Of a stretch of DNA of 64,000 nucleotides, positions 20,038 to 30,240 are shown piece after piece. Position 1 is the stretch's first letter; the number at the start of each line of letters is the position of its first letter. Source of the DNA: Selaginella moellendorffii (taxonomy: Eukaryota; Streptophyta; Lycopodiopsida; Selaginellales; Selaginellaceae); assembly GCF_000143415.4 (NCBI RefSeq), contig NW_003314316.1:391220-455219 (forward strand), read 5' to 3'. The notes beneath the pieces were generated by a model. It did no database searches. It was not told the origin of the DNA and worked only from the letters and a program-made list of their open reading frames with translations. The translations under genes were made by a program, and so were the position numbers.

Positions 20038-20078
20038 GCAATAGCTTCTTATATATTTGATGACCATAGTCACATCCA
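19979..20078. repeat. Perfect 42-bp inverted repeat over the stop codon of the aegerolysin-like gene
   Basis: The left arm 19979-20020 (starting tggatgtgactatggtcatc) is the exact reverse complement of the right arm 20037-20078, with a 16-base spacer that itself pairs further at its base. The left arm encodes the last ordinary codons, and the stop codon (20035-20037) lies at the far side of the loop. In RNA this is a very stable hairpin of more than 42 base pairs. Confidence 0.95.
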
Positions 20079-20459
20079 AACTTGTTGTGTGAATTGTTTA
20101 TATAATGCTAAATAATCAGCAACTAAATAGTTTAAACTATTGAAGGTGCAACTCTCATGACTGCAACAATGAAACTGCCTGGCAAAAACATACAATAGAA
20201 ACAAATAAAATGCCTCAACAGAAGAAGAAGATCTATAAGTTTGGTGTTCTTTTTTATTCTGCCAGGGGCTCTCGTCTTCTGTTATCTATCACATTCTTCG
20301 TTTGAGACAAATGTAAAATTTCCTGGGCACCCTGCCACGATCAATCAAAGCACAGATAAATCGAGAACACCGCAAAAAACCAAGAATCACAATTGCAAGT
20401 GAGTTGTTCAGACTTTTTCGTGCGATTGATGACTTCTCCTGGCCACAAACGTAAGATGC

Positions 20460-20835
20460 TGTTAACTTTTCTGAAATAAGATAGACTAACAAAAGTAGGT
20501 ATTTTGCCCTTGTTCCAGTGCCTATTCATGTTTCTGAAAATCTTCCCAAAATCAGCTATACCGCAATAGAAATACACCTTGTTGTTGATCGCCCTTGCGG
20601 CCATATGACAAAAGTAGTCATCAAGGGAAACAAAGATGTCGCATAGAACAAGAAAGGTCGTGGTGGGAGGACCTTGAGATCCCCAGTGAGAGGATTCGAG
20701 AGAATGAAGCTCTTGCCAAATATCAGTCCACGGGCAAAGTTCTGCGAAGGGTTCCATTTATATGGGCTTTGCTCACCACCTTTGAATCCAGAGTGGTATT
20801 TGTGATAGAGAGACTTGAACCATGAGATCTTTCCA
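20460..20835 (-). pseudogene. F-box-associated-domain relic
   Basis: One minus-strand frame reads SWFKSLYHKYHSGF, then FGKSFILSNPLTGDLKVLPP, which is the usual 'NPLTG..LPP' signature of plant F-box-associated domains. The frame then breaks; continuation in another frame (SLDDYFCHMAARAINNKVYF) fits the next part of the same domain. I see no F-box and no full frame, so this is probably a frameshifted fragment. Confidence 0.35.
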
Positions 20836-21061
20836 CTGCTTGCAAATGGATTTTACGTGGGTGTGTAGAAACGCTGCTGGTACGAGAGGCTTTGTCAAGG
20901 AAATTACTTTTGCCTTGGATTCATGTGAAAGAAGGCCTGTCTCATGCTACAAGGAGACGCTTGTGGTTGCTGGTCCCAAAACATTGTGAGTGCTGGATTA
21001 CAAAATAAAATCTTAGAGATTTTCAATGAATATAGCTTGTTGGTTGCTCTCCTTACAATCC

Positions 21062-21116
21062 TGCTCCCAATGAGGATTGAACTCGAGCGAGCGCACTACC
21101 ACTATGCTATGGAAGC
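21062..21116 (-). pseudogene. Truncated tRNA-Thr copy lacking the anticodon arm
   Basis: This 55-nt segment matches the tRNA-Thr at 18297-18368 in both acceptor halves, the D-arm and most of the T-arm, but about 17 nt containing the anticodon loop and flanking stem are missing. It cannot decode, although box A and a box B-like sequence remain. Confidence 0.85.
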
Positions 21117-21237
21117 CTTACATTTGAACACCTTTTAATACAAATTAGGGCTCTTCGCAGCTATGAATCTCATACACAAGAAGGAAATTCTAAGAAGAAA
21201 CTGCGCTGTACATAATAGAGAACGTCCTGGGGGGTTT

Positions 21238-21585
21238 CTAGCCATCGTGCTCCTGCTTCTCCTTGGATGCCTTCTCCAGACGATCAGCGATCCACTGCGC
21301 GCGCGCCTTGTCCTTCTTCACGATCCGCTCCCACACCTCTGGCTTGGAGACGTGGCGCCCGCTCTGGAGCTGGATTGTAAAACCCCCATTATTCTCGCCC
21401 ACCTCCTGCTTGCCGTGATCTTCCACTTTCGCGGCCTCCTTGCTGCCGTGATCTTCCAGTTTCACGGCCTCCTTGCTGCCGTGATCTTCCAGCTTCGCGG
21501 CGTCCTTGCCGTGATCTTGGGTCGCCGCCTCGGCCATGGCCACCAGCGCAATGCAAGAGAATAGGAGAAGAATCTTTGACACCAT
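21238..21585 (-). CDS. Small secreted protein with KLEDHGSKEA repeats
   Basis: One exon encodes 115 aa. The N terminus is a signal peptide (MVSKILLLFSCIALVAMAEA). The mature part opens with imperfect repeats of about 14 residues (KLEDHGSKEAV, KLEDHGSKEAA, KVEDHGKQEV), rich in Lys, Glu, Asp and His. The C-terminal third (FTIQLQSGRHVSKPEVWERI, then KDKARAQWIADRLEK) has a faint resemblance to the propeptide of nepenthesin-type aspartic proteases, but there is no protease domain. I do not recognise a family. It could be a wall or defence peptide precursor (speculative). Confidence 0.6.
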   Translation of the reverse strand: MVSKILLLFSCIALVAMAEAATQDHGKDAAKLEDHGSKEAVKLEDHGSKEAAKVEDHGKQEVGENNGGFTIQLQSGRHVSKPEVWERIVKKDKARAQWIADRLEKASKEKQEHDG

Positions 21586-21776
21586 GCTCGTCCTGAAGTG
21601 CCGACATTGGGAGAGATTTCAAGAGCCAGATAAGAGATCTAGAGATCTAGAGAGGAAATTTCGCCTCTTACCTCGAGCAAATCGATCTCGCTCGCCTCGC
21701 CTTGCGCGCTTCGCCCTTCTCCCTTCGCTTTACCCTAAAATATATTCTGGCCTTGAGAGTTTTTAGGGTTTTGGCG

Positions 21777-23710
21777 ATGGCGGGGGCGCTGGCGTGTGTC
21801 CAATCCTCGTGGCGTTGCTGCGTAGCTCGCAATCTGGTGCGCGGCCGATCGATCAGCTACAGGAGCTTCCATGATGCGATCCCAGCAATCAAGCAGCAGC
21901 CATTTGTCTACAGTCAAGAGGTCTGTCCGAGCGATCGGTCGCGCGTTTCCCAGGATTTATGGCGGCATTTCTCTTGTTTCTTTCTTTCCAGGTCCATGCG
22001 CCAATGTGCTCGATCCGAGACTTGCCGTGTGATTTTCCCGCTACTTCTTCTTCCCAGCCCCAAGCTCAGAGCTCGTCTACATTGTCCAAAGGACGCATTC
22101 TTCTCGTAGATGGAAGCGCTGTTATTTTTCGCGCCTACTACAAAGTCATGGGTAAGAAAGCTTCGTTCTTTTGCTCTATACGTAAGTCTTTTCTCCTTTG
22201 GCAGCCAAGGCTCACCATAACTTGATACCAGAGCTAGAATCTGAGGCCGACTGGGTTTTAACAGTTTTCACAGCCTTCACCACAGTAAGTGCCATGCCAC
22301 CATTGAATCTAACGTGATTTTCCCTTTGTTTTCTAGATACTGGGACTGCTCGACTTAAGCCCGTCTCACTTCGCTGTAAGTTTCTCGTCACACAATTCCG
22401 TGAGCTTACTCGAGTGCTTTAGGTTGTTTTCGATCATAAAGGTGGGTTTGCAGACGAGCAACGATGTAAGACGTGTGTGTGTGCATGTCTTTCGTGGCTG
22501 CTAAATTAGTTTTTGCCGTCGGCTAAAGTCATTTTCACAGGTCTGACTTTTCGGCATACGATGTTTCCCGAGTATAAGAAGAATCGTCCACCGACGCCAG
22601 ACACGATTTATCAGGGCCTCGATCATCTTAGACCTGCTCTTGTTGCCATGGGGATCAAAGTGATAGAAGTAAGTGAAATCAGTCTCTCTGTTTTTTCTTG
22701 CAGTGGTGCAACCCATATTTGTTTGTTGCAGGTTCCGGGCGTTGAAGCCGACGATGTGATCGCGACACTAGCAGTCTCAGCTGCGACTTCAGAGATGAAG
22801 GTAAAGATGAAGGTTCTTTCTAGTTGTTCTATTAAACGCTTGGTAATCTTGTCTGCTCTTACAGGTACGAATCGTTTCACCCGACAAAGATTTCTTTCAA
22901 ATATTATCTCCAGATATCCGACTTCTGAGGTTCGTTCCGAAAGGTGCCGGGTATGTTCTTCTTCAGGTATATCTCCTGCTTGACCGTGTTTTCTCTGGAA
23001 CAGGATGGTTTCGTTTGGCATGGAAGAGTTCTCAGCAAGATTTGGAAGCTTGGAACCAGCACAGTTCGTGGATGTACTGTCTCTTATAGGCGACACATGT
23101 GACAATATACCAGGCAAGTACTACCATACGATTGACTCAAGGCTACGCTCCATAACTTGTAACATTGCAGGTATTCCAGGCATTGGCGAGAAAACGGCAA
23201 TAGAGCTTATCACAAAGTTTGGTCAGTGTCTTCACTACTAGCAGCGTGATTTTCTTGCACAGCTGATGGACTCTCTAATTTTTCTCAGGGTCCGTTGAAA
23301 ATTTGTTAAAGCAAAGAGACAAAGTGACTACGAAGAGGGCTCTCAAGGGGCTTCTGGCTGACAAAGGCGAGGCTTTACTTAGCAAACGCCTGGTATATAA
23401 TCCAGTTAAGCATTTCTCTATTGCTTCCGTCCTGAGTTCCACAAGCAGGTCGCACTGAGGGCGGATTTACCATCTTACATGCTACCATTTACAATGGATG
23501 ATTTTATCTGGCGCAAAGTTCACGTAAGTTGTGCTGTGTGTTTTCTCTTTTCCATCTCAGTGTTCATGGAATGCTTGCTTCCGTCAGGATGATGGCCAGC
23601 GGCTGTTTCAACTTCTCAAAGCAATGAGCTCGTTTGTGGACGGCGAAATTCACGTCGAGCTACAGGACCGAATCTTGGGCTTGTGGAAGAAACTGGAAAC
23701 AAAGCCGTGA
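21777..23710 (+). CDS. Organellar 5'-3' exonuclease (Pol I N-domain/FEN type)
   Basis: Thirteen exons join in frame to 395 aa: 21777-21920, 21992-22151, 22205-22284, 22337-22375, 22423-22441, 22541-22668, 22732-22800, 22865-22950, 23004-23113, 23171-23221, 23289-23392, 23449-23523, 23588-23710. Family motifs in order: GRILLVDGSAVIFRAYYK, FRHTMFPEYKKNRP, VPGVEADDVIATLA, IVSPDKDFFQIL, LIGDTCDNIPGIPGIGEKTA (helix-hairpin-helix). Metal-binding acidic residues are intact. These are the marks of the 5'-nuclease domain of bacterial DNA polymerase I; plant stand-alone versions act in mitochondria or plastids. The first 50 residues are Arg/Ser-rich, suiting targeting. One exon is 19 nt long, and intron 9 uses a GC donor (g|gcaagt). 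Confidence 0.88.
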
Positions 23711-23864
23711 CAGCGTCAGGAACGGGTTTACTTAGCAGGAGGGAGCCAATTTTTTGAAGGGAGGCTCCTCGAGCTAGAAAAAGTAGCACACGACCAGGAC
23801 AAGTGTTCATTGGGCATATTCGTTGGGGGTTTGAGCTGGCGGTGATGGCTATGGTACTTCTCAG

Positions 23865-24568
23865 ATGGCCAAGACAAGGGCTTCAAGGTTGATGTTGCGA
23901 GGTACAGGTTTTAGCTCCACAGCTCCACTGGGTTGTAGGCTCATAGAATGCGGGAATCCTGGAGCAATGGCTAGCTCCCGGAAATGGAAGAACAGGTCCA
24001 AGACTTTGAGGAAAAGAAGCGTTTTGGTCTTGGGGGCTGTTACACCGGCTGCTGGAGACGCTGGGTGGGATTACAGCGAGAGTTTGCGTCAAGGCTTGCA
24101 GAATGGCAGTAGTGGTGGAAGCTCGAGGATTTATGCAAAGTGGAAATGGTGGGAAAGGAAAAACGAGAGCGCTCTGGACAAGGACGAAGCATTACCTCTT
24201 CCGATGACTTATCCCAATTCAGAGCCACTTCCGAAGGAGGAGGTGGAGAAGGCGGCCAACTGCGATCCTGAGATAGAGGTACATCAGCCCCCTGGGAAGA
24301 GAAAGAACTCACGCTCGAGTTTGTGGCTTGCAGAATTGTAAGAACGTTGTGTACCAGTGGACGGGCGAGTGTAGACGTTGCCAAGGCACCGGAGTGGTGA
24401 GCTTCTATCGGAAGAATGGAAAGGAGGTGATTGGCAACTGCATCTCTTGTCTAGGAATAGGTGCGCGCCTCCATTTCTTCTTTGCTGCTTAGCTTACGTG
24501 AAAACTTCCTTGCAGGATATGTACACAAGCATACCAGCAGAGACGTGGAGCAAGATGAAATATCTTGA
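23865..24568 (+). CDS. Plastid-type DnaJ zinc-finger (CxxCxGxG) protein
   Basis: Three exons (23865-24278, 24334-24460, 24516-24568) give 197 aa. The basic, Ser/Arg-rich first 60 residues look like a transit peptide. The C-terminal part carries a short DnaJ-type zinc finger: [20 protein letters not shown], then [17 protein letters not shown], with no J domain. Plant proteins of this class (BSD2-, LQY1-, PSA2-like) act as thiol-dependent folding or assembly factors for photosynthetic complexes in plastids; which one this corresponds to I cannot tell. The first intron acceptor lies just before NCKN. The gene follows the exonuclease by 155 bp on the same strand. Confidence 0.72.
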
Positions 24569-26029
24569 GGCCGAGTTCCACAAATCTTTTCGCGAAAATG
24601 GTCCGTTTCTCTCCCCCGCATTTTTGTTTCCATTCATTCCTGCGAGCAATAAAGCAGCAGCGGTCCGTTAAAAAGAGAGTTGGATCCAAGGAAGACGCAC
24701 AAACAGAAAAACTGTGGCGAGAAAACATACTTAGCTGTCAGCTTCCGTTTGCCGTGCCAAGATGTGGCCAAAGCTTCGCCACCCATCATCTTTGCCATTC
24801 CATTCGAGCTTGGATTGGATTTGTCTTTAAGCTCTCGGCCGCGAGGATTCAGTTGGAGGACCTTGAATGCTTGTCCATTGTTGTGGATATCCAGCTATGA
24901 AACCAACAAAACTCCACCCAACTCGAATCAGAGAAAAAGGAAATAACCAACCAAACCTTTGCTCTTTTTGCTTGCGAGTTGCGACGCCCCGCTGCACGAC
25001 AAGGCTCAAATCTGTGAGCTTGATCCTGCAGCAGCAAGAGGGGGTCAAATTGGATATGCATTCCCCGGCTTTGCTGTTTTTGGTACCTCTCGCGTTTCTG
25101 ACTTTTGTGGTATGTGCCCATGATTGGCTGCGGCTGTATACACGCACAAAACTCCCGTAAAACTTGCTGGCTTTCGAGCATGTCTGGCATACTTGTTTTG
25201 TCATCTTTCCTTTTGCGTGTTGAACTTTCTTCAGAGCAACGCTGCAAAATCGGCGGATGTCTGTTAGACAAAATAGCAAAAGAAGAAACTAATGTGTGTG
25301 ACTTGAACCTTTAGCGAATGATCTTTTTGCAGTGAGCAAAGTTCGCAAAGTTCTGTGCGAGCTGACCTCACTGGACTAAAAAAACACCATCTTTTGCTTG
25401 GTGTCCACGAAACCAACTTCCATAATCCACAAAATCCGCCTGCAAATGATGAGAGTTAGCAGGAGAAAAAGAAAGGAAATCTTTGCAAAGTCAAATACCA
25501 CATCCGTTCGTAGAAGTCGGAGGAAAGGACGATGGTTTCGTATTGAACTGAAGCTCCTTTTTCTTCTTCTTTCTGCTCAGCTTGTAGTTTCTAGCTCGCT
25601 CGCTCGCTCGGAGTCTCGCGGAGTCGTAGGACGTTATGCTAAAGGGACAAAAACCAGCGCAGCTGCCATAATATCCTCCCATAAATGCAAGCCAAATTGC
25701 AGTTTTCGTTGATCTTTCGGAGTAACCCCATTATTTCTCTTCTTGTGCTCACCACCAGGCAGCAAATGCTCCGGCTGTCATAGCCCCGTAACTCTTTCCC
25801 TGGAACCACCTGTTCTTCCTCGTCTCTCCATTTTTTCCTCCCCTCATGTTGCTGTATTACGTCGGGCAAGTCTTCTCACTTCTCACAATTCTTCTTCTCG
25901 CAATTCTTTCGTTGGTTGGTTCCCAGCAGGAGAACGGAAGAAGGCTTCAGCAGCTTCAACAAGATTTTCGGCAGTGATCCGTAATGGTAGCTTCCACCGG
26001 GAGTGGAATTCTTGCCGCGGCCAGATAGT
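24569..26029. other. Long gene-free interval
   Basis: Nearly 1.5 kb without a frame that resembles a protein family on either strand. Overlapping open frames of 60-150 codons are mutually exclusive and lack motifs. Polypyrimidine tracts around 25740-25900 suggest that the 3' half is promoter or 5' UTR of the bHLH gene. A gctcgctcgctcg repeat lies near 25595. Confidence 0.4.
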
Positions 26030-27200
26030 ATGGTCCCCAATTCTTACTTTAGAAGAGATGCAAATCCGGAGTCCATGTCTGGAGCGCTGAAGATGGAGCA
26101 CGATGGCCTCTACTGGGGGCAGCAGCAGCAAATTGATCCACTCGGCCAGAACGTCTATCCTGTGCAGGCATCTGGAAGTTCTCAAGGAACCAGCATCCAG
26201 TTCTCTGCCTCCCCGTCTTCTTCGACTCATCTCCAGGCACTCCGGGACTTTATGTCGCAAGGAAACAGCACCGGCAGTGTTCCACTGTATTCGCAGCAGC
26301 TAGTGCCACTGCCACCCCCGCTCTTGGTTCCACTGGGAGAAGATTCATCACACTTCAGCAGGTCTGCATTGCCGGATGTTGATATGCGCGGTCAATACCG
26401 GGGAGATGTCTTTGGCAGTGAGAAGACCCCGCACAGAACTCAGCTCCAGCGAGAAAGCCATATCCTTGCCGAGCGTCAAAGGCGAGAGGAAATGAACGAT
26501 AAGTTCTCATCCCTCCGAGCAATGCTCCCGAAATCTTCAAAGGTATGTCTGTAGCCTGTAGAATATATGAGAGGTGGTACAGGGACTAAAAAACCAATTA
26601 CCTGGCTTTTGCTGCAGAAAGACAAAGCGTCCATAGTCGGGGATACAATAAACTACGTTGTGGACCTCGAGAAGACGTTGAAACGACTCCAAGCTTGCAG
26701 AGCAAAGAGAAAAGGTTGCCACATTCCAAAAGAGAAAAGTTTGAAAAGCTCACCATCATCCGACCCGAAGTTGGAGGCCTCGAAAACTGACACTGTAAGT
26801 ATCGATCGGTTCCCAGGTAGCTCTGTTTCGATCATAACAGTCGTGAACTTATGCTGCAGGTCCAGAGATTGCCAGTCCAGGTCGAAGTTCAAGCGCTGGG
26901 AGAGCAGGCTGTAGTAAAACTGGTATGTGGAAAATCGCCTAAGCTTGTTCTGAGAATACTGACAGCATTGGAGCAATGTAAAGTCGAGGTTCTCCAATCT
27001 AATGTCACCACCCTGGGAGATATTGCTGTTCATTTCTTCACAATAGAGGTTAGTACTTGCATAGTCCATGAATGAAAAAAAGGGAACTCTTACCAAGTTT
27101 TTCAACTCTGCAGCTCACTCCCGGTGTGAGTGCCACAACCGAAGAGCTCATCGCAGCTTTAGAAGCAGCTGCTGCTGCAATGAACTCCTCAACATCCTGA
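26030..27200 (+). CDS. bHLH transcription factor with C-terminal ACT-like domain
   Basis: Four exons (26030-26542, 26618-26794, 26860-27048, 27114-27200) give 321 aa. A Gln/Ser/Pro-rich N-terminal half is followed by a bHLH domain: basic region HILAERQRREEMNDKF with the H-E-R residues expected for E-box/G-box binding, helix 1 FSSLRAMLPKSSK, and loop/helix 2 KDKASIVGDTINYVVDLEK across the first intron. The C-terminal 90 residues (VQVEVQALGEQAVVKLVCG to VHFFTIEL) resemble the ACT-like dimerisation domain found in many plant bHLHs. The target pathway is not evident. The start is the first in-frame ATG; longer upstream exons cannot be excluded. Confidence 0.85.
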
Positions 27201-27214
27201 CCTGATTGTCCTGG

Positions 27215-27745
27215 CACCATATAACATGTTCATGATCGCGGTGCCCGTCACCACATTCGATTCCACCTTCAAGAGTTCTCACAATTCCCCATGATTCATT
27301 CAAGTGAGCTGCCAAAAATACACGCATTAAGAATACGAACATAAGTTATCCTGCTCGGGAGCTTACCATGAGTAGCAGCTCCGTGGTGGAAACCACGTTA
27401 GCATAGCGTTCCAAGAAACAACATCCCGCTCTTCGAACCCCCGAAAATCTCTTCGTCAACCTTCCCATGCTTCTTGCGAAACATAAAGGAGCCTTAGACT
27501 TTCGAGAGGGTCTAAGAGCGGGAGATTGCCTCATTTGTCGAAAGAGCTTCAGAGCCTCCTCCCTTGCTCTTGAGCAACCAGCAGCGAGATCATCGCGTTC
27601 CATACTGCTGCTCGGACACGAATCCGGTAAAAAACACCCCCGCGCTTTCCATAAGCATTCGCAACGCATCCTCTTCCCTGCGCGAGAGTCGAAATATATG
27701 AGCGGCGATCCGATCAAGAAATGGAAGCTCACCCGTCGTCGCTAA
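27215..27745 (-). pseudogene. PPR pseudogene copied from the DYW gene at 12486-15257
   Basis: Segments match the DYW gene in the same order and orientation: 27224-27440 with 14095-14370 (shared runs such as catgttcatgatcgcggtgcc, ttatcctgctcgggagct and acaacatcccgctctt), 27530-27630 with about 14565-14670 (tcatttgtcgaaagagct, gcagcgagatcatcgc), and the end near 27690 with about 15160-15220. Large internal deletions and frame breaks separate the blocks, so no protein can be made. The 3' part of the parent, including the DYW domain, is absent. Confidence 0.8.
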
Positions 27746-27941
27746 ACTTTGGACGCATATTCTCAGCTTGGTTTATCACTTTCTTCTTTTTCTTTCTTGT
27801 GTAATAGCATATGCTGCTCTATTGAATTGATTAGCCTAACTACATGCAAGAAACACAGGCCACTCATGATAAGAAAAGAGTAGAACTCAATTTGCTGTAC
27901 AAAAGAACCATATTCTTGAGCTATATACTAAAAGGTGACAA

Positions 27942-29343
27942 TCAAGAACTCGGAGGACTCTCTAGAGCAAAGCACCCAAACTTACCCCTTCGAAAATCCA
28001 GAAGCAATCTGGTTGCGGCCTGATTGACATCGCCTTGAAAGAGCTTTTGCGCCACGAGCTCAAGATAACTGCAGAGCGCATCACACCACCTCTTAGCCAA
28101 ACAAAGCTTCAGACGAGACGGCCTTACTATTCTCCCGAGCAATCTTCCGCGTCTACTCTGTAGCGAGAGGTCAGCACCTTGGCTCCTGCATGGTTTTGTC
28201 AGACGCTATTGCCGAGGAACAAACAGAATCACTGCGAACCTGCTGCTGGCAAACGCTTCAATCTCTCGACAAGCACCGCAGCAACTCCTGAAACTTCGTA
28301 TGATTCTTGTCCGATGTCATTGCATATCGCGAGCTTCACTGCTGCAGCCTGATCGTCGAACTTCATAGGTAGGATCCCAGGCGAATCTAAAAGGTCTAGA
28401 CCATCGTGAATCGTCGACCACCTGTGCATGGAACGATGCTTATCAAGAATGGAGATCTAAGCTTTACCTTAGCTGACGGGTTACACCAGGCCGTGGTGCA
28501 GCTTCACATATTTTGCGTTTCAAGAGCCGATTGATGATGGAAGACTTGCCGATATTAGGAAAACCAACGACTGCTACTCTGACCTGTTCCAAACTATCAG
28601 GGGGAAACAAGAGAAAACAAGAGATGCTATGCTCACCGAGCGAGGAAGAAGACCTTTATCCCTTCGCTTCGAATTTATGGTAGAACCCACAGAGCCGGCT
28701 TGTCGAGTGAGTTTCATAATCCCCTGTAAAGAGAACTCGCTCACAGAGAAATGAAGTGTTTGCAAAAACTCACCTTTCCTTGCTGGCCATTTGTAAATAT
28801 GACAGGCATGTCTTTCGAAGCAAAGTATGAAGCCCAAGCGTTTCTATCCGCGGTAGAGATCATGTCTTCGCGATTGAGAACCAGTATCCTCTTTTTTCCA
28901 CGGATCCATTTCTCAAGCTTTGGAAATATTTCCGGTTAGTAACATGTGCGAAGGAACTTATAGAACACTTACGTCGGGATGACCAGTGGCGGAAGGTATC
29001 CTCGCATCTCTTAGCTCCACAACAACGTCGACTAGAAGGAGCTGTTCCTTGAGATCTCTCTCGGCTTTGGCAATATGTCCAGGATACCACTACACTTCGA
29101 AAGACGATAGAAGAAGGAAAAAGCGAGAAATTCACAAACCTGGACGTATCTTCCCGTTGTCATGAGCCGATTCATCTCGACATCCACGATCGGCCTCTCG
29201 TGCTTGAATGTTCTCACTGCCAGCGACGCTGTAGCCGAAATCCTCGAAGAATTCCGTAGCGACTGCGATAATTTCACCGATAAAGCTCGCGAATCAACCG
29301 CATTCTCACCTTTCTGAGCAGCATCCTCTCTCCCGACCTCCAT
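27942..29343 (-). CDS. DGP3: DAR GTPase 3-like chloroplast ribosome-assembly GTPase (YlqF/RbgA family)
   Basis: Eight exons on the minus strand (29140-29343, 28973-29089, 28774-28917, 28637-28723, 28468-28583, 28240-28421, 28128-28185, 27942-28068) join to 344 aa. The GTPase motifs appear in circularly permuted order: the DAR motif ([16 protein letters not shown]), G4 [10 protein letters not shown]5-like FTNGQQGKG, then G1 [17 protein letters not shown]2 in PGVTR, and G3 [25 protein letters not shown] is the family's opening signature. RbgA/YlqF proteins act in late assembly of the large ribosomal subunit; the Arabidopsis relative is plastidic. The N-terminal 68 residues could serve as targeting sequence. 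It is head-to-head with SF3B5. Confidence 0.9.
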
Positions 29344-29442
29344 TTCTCTCCCCAGAAGCTGCCGCAGCGATCGCGAGTCGCCGAGCACCCTAAATCCGCG
29401 CTCACGACCGCCATAGCCAAAATGAAAAAGATCCCACGGAAT

Positions 29443-29463
29443 AAACCCTAGGGCCTAGGGTTT
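29443..29463. promoter_or_regulatory. Palindromic double telo-box in a bidirectional promoter
   Basis: Two telo-box half-sites, aaaccctagg and its reverse complement, flank one central G, so the same AAACCCTAG motif faces each of the divergent genes DGP3 and SF3B5. Telo-boxes are known plant promoter elements of translation and ribosome-biogenesis genes; the role here is inferred from position. Confidence 0.55.
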
Positions 29464-29488
29464 GTGGTTTTCTTGGGGAGCAAGCACG

Positions 29489-29815
29489 ATGCAGGTAAGT
29501 AAGCGCTCGATCTCTCTTCCCATTTCCTCAGCGATTGGTAGCGATTTCTTGCAGGCCAGCGATCGATTCAACATAAACTCGCAGCTAGAGCATCTCCAGG
29601 CCAAGTATGTGGGCACTGGGCACGCCGACCTCAATCGATTCGAGTGGGCGGTGAACATCCAGCGCGATAGCTATGCCTCGTACATCGGCCACTACCCGCT
29701 GCTCGCCTACTTCGCCATCGCCGAGAACGAATCGATCGGGCGCACGCGCTACAATTTCACGCAGAGGATGCTCCAGCCCTGTGGATTGCCGCCCGAGAGG
29801 GAGGAAGAAGCATAG
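29489..29815 (+). CDS. SF3B5: Splicing factor 3B subunit 5 (SF3b10)
   Basis: Two coding exons give 88 aa: a 6-nt first exon (29489-29494, ATGCAG) and 29555-29815. The protein matches the very conserved small SF3b subunit from SQLEHLQAKYVGTGHADLN through RDSYASYIGHYPLLAYFAIA to MLQPCGLPPERE; the usual length is about 86. It is a core part of the SF3b complex of the U2 snRNP, which recognises the intron branch point. The two-codon first exon makes this gene easy to miss in automatic annotation. Confidence 0.93.
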   Translation: MQVSKRSISLPISSAIGSDFLQASDRFNINSQLEHLQAKYVGTGHADLNRFEWAVNIQRDSYASYIGHYPLLAYFAIAENESIGRTRYNFTQRMLQPCGLPPEREEEA

Positions 29816-29818
29816 CTA

Positions 29819-29890
29819 ATCAATCTAGAACTCCCCAGAAGCTCGTAATGCGTGTGTAGATCATGGCACAGCTCCATTGTTTGAGATGCC
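29819..29890 (-). repeat. Dispersed repeat, copy 1
   Basis: Read on the minus strand, this segment (cagctgtgccatgatctacacacgcattac region) resembles 31830-31905 on the plus strand (cactgtgccaggatctacaaactcattac). Translations of both share a LC.DL.THY pattern, which suggests fragments of one dispersed element. Family unknown. Confidence 0.4.
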
Positions 29891-30240
29891 AGGAAGAAGC
29901 ATCTACCATAGCTATGACTGGAATATGCTAATACATATCGAACGGCTGTAAACAAAAGGATCGGACGCTTACTGTATTGCCATGTGGACGCCATGCTGGC
30001 ACGATTGGGACCTTGAATTGCGCGGTCGGATGGCACTAGAGCATAGGGGGACCCCCAGCGCCAGAGATTTATTTTGGGCGATCGCGAGAGGAATTTCTCC
30101 CAGCTCCATCCATCCAGAGGGAAGATGGCAGGGCGCACGCCTGCAAAGAAATGCTTCCAGTTCTAGCACAGTGATCTTCCCGAGATGAATGCCGCTCCGG
30201 CGGGGCCGAGATTTCGCCAGCCGGATGATGCTTGAGGACG

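Noticed and set aside
24827..25279. Overlapping 140-150 codon minus-strand frames
   Set aside because: Two frames compete over the same bases, neither with homology; likely chance in upstream DNA of the bHLH gene.
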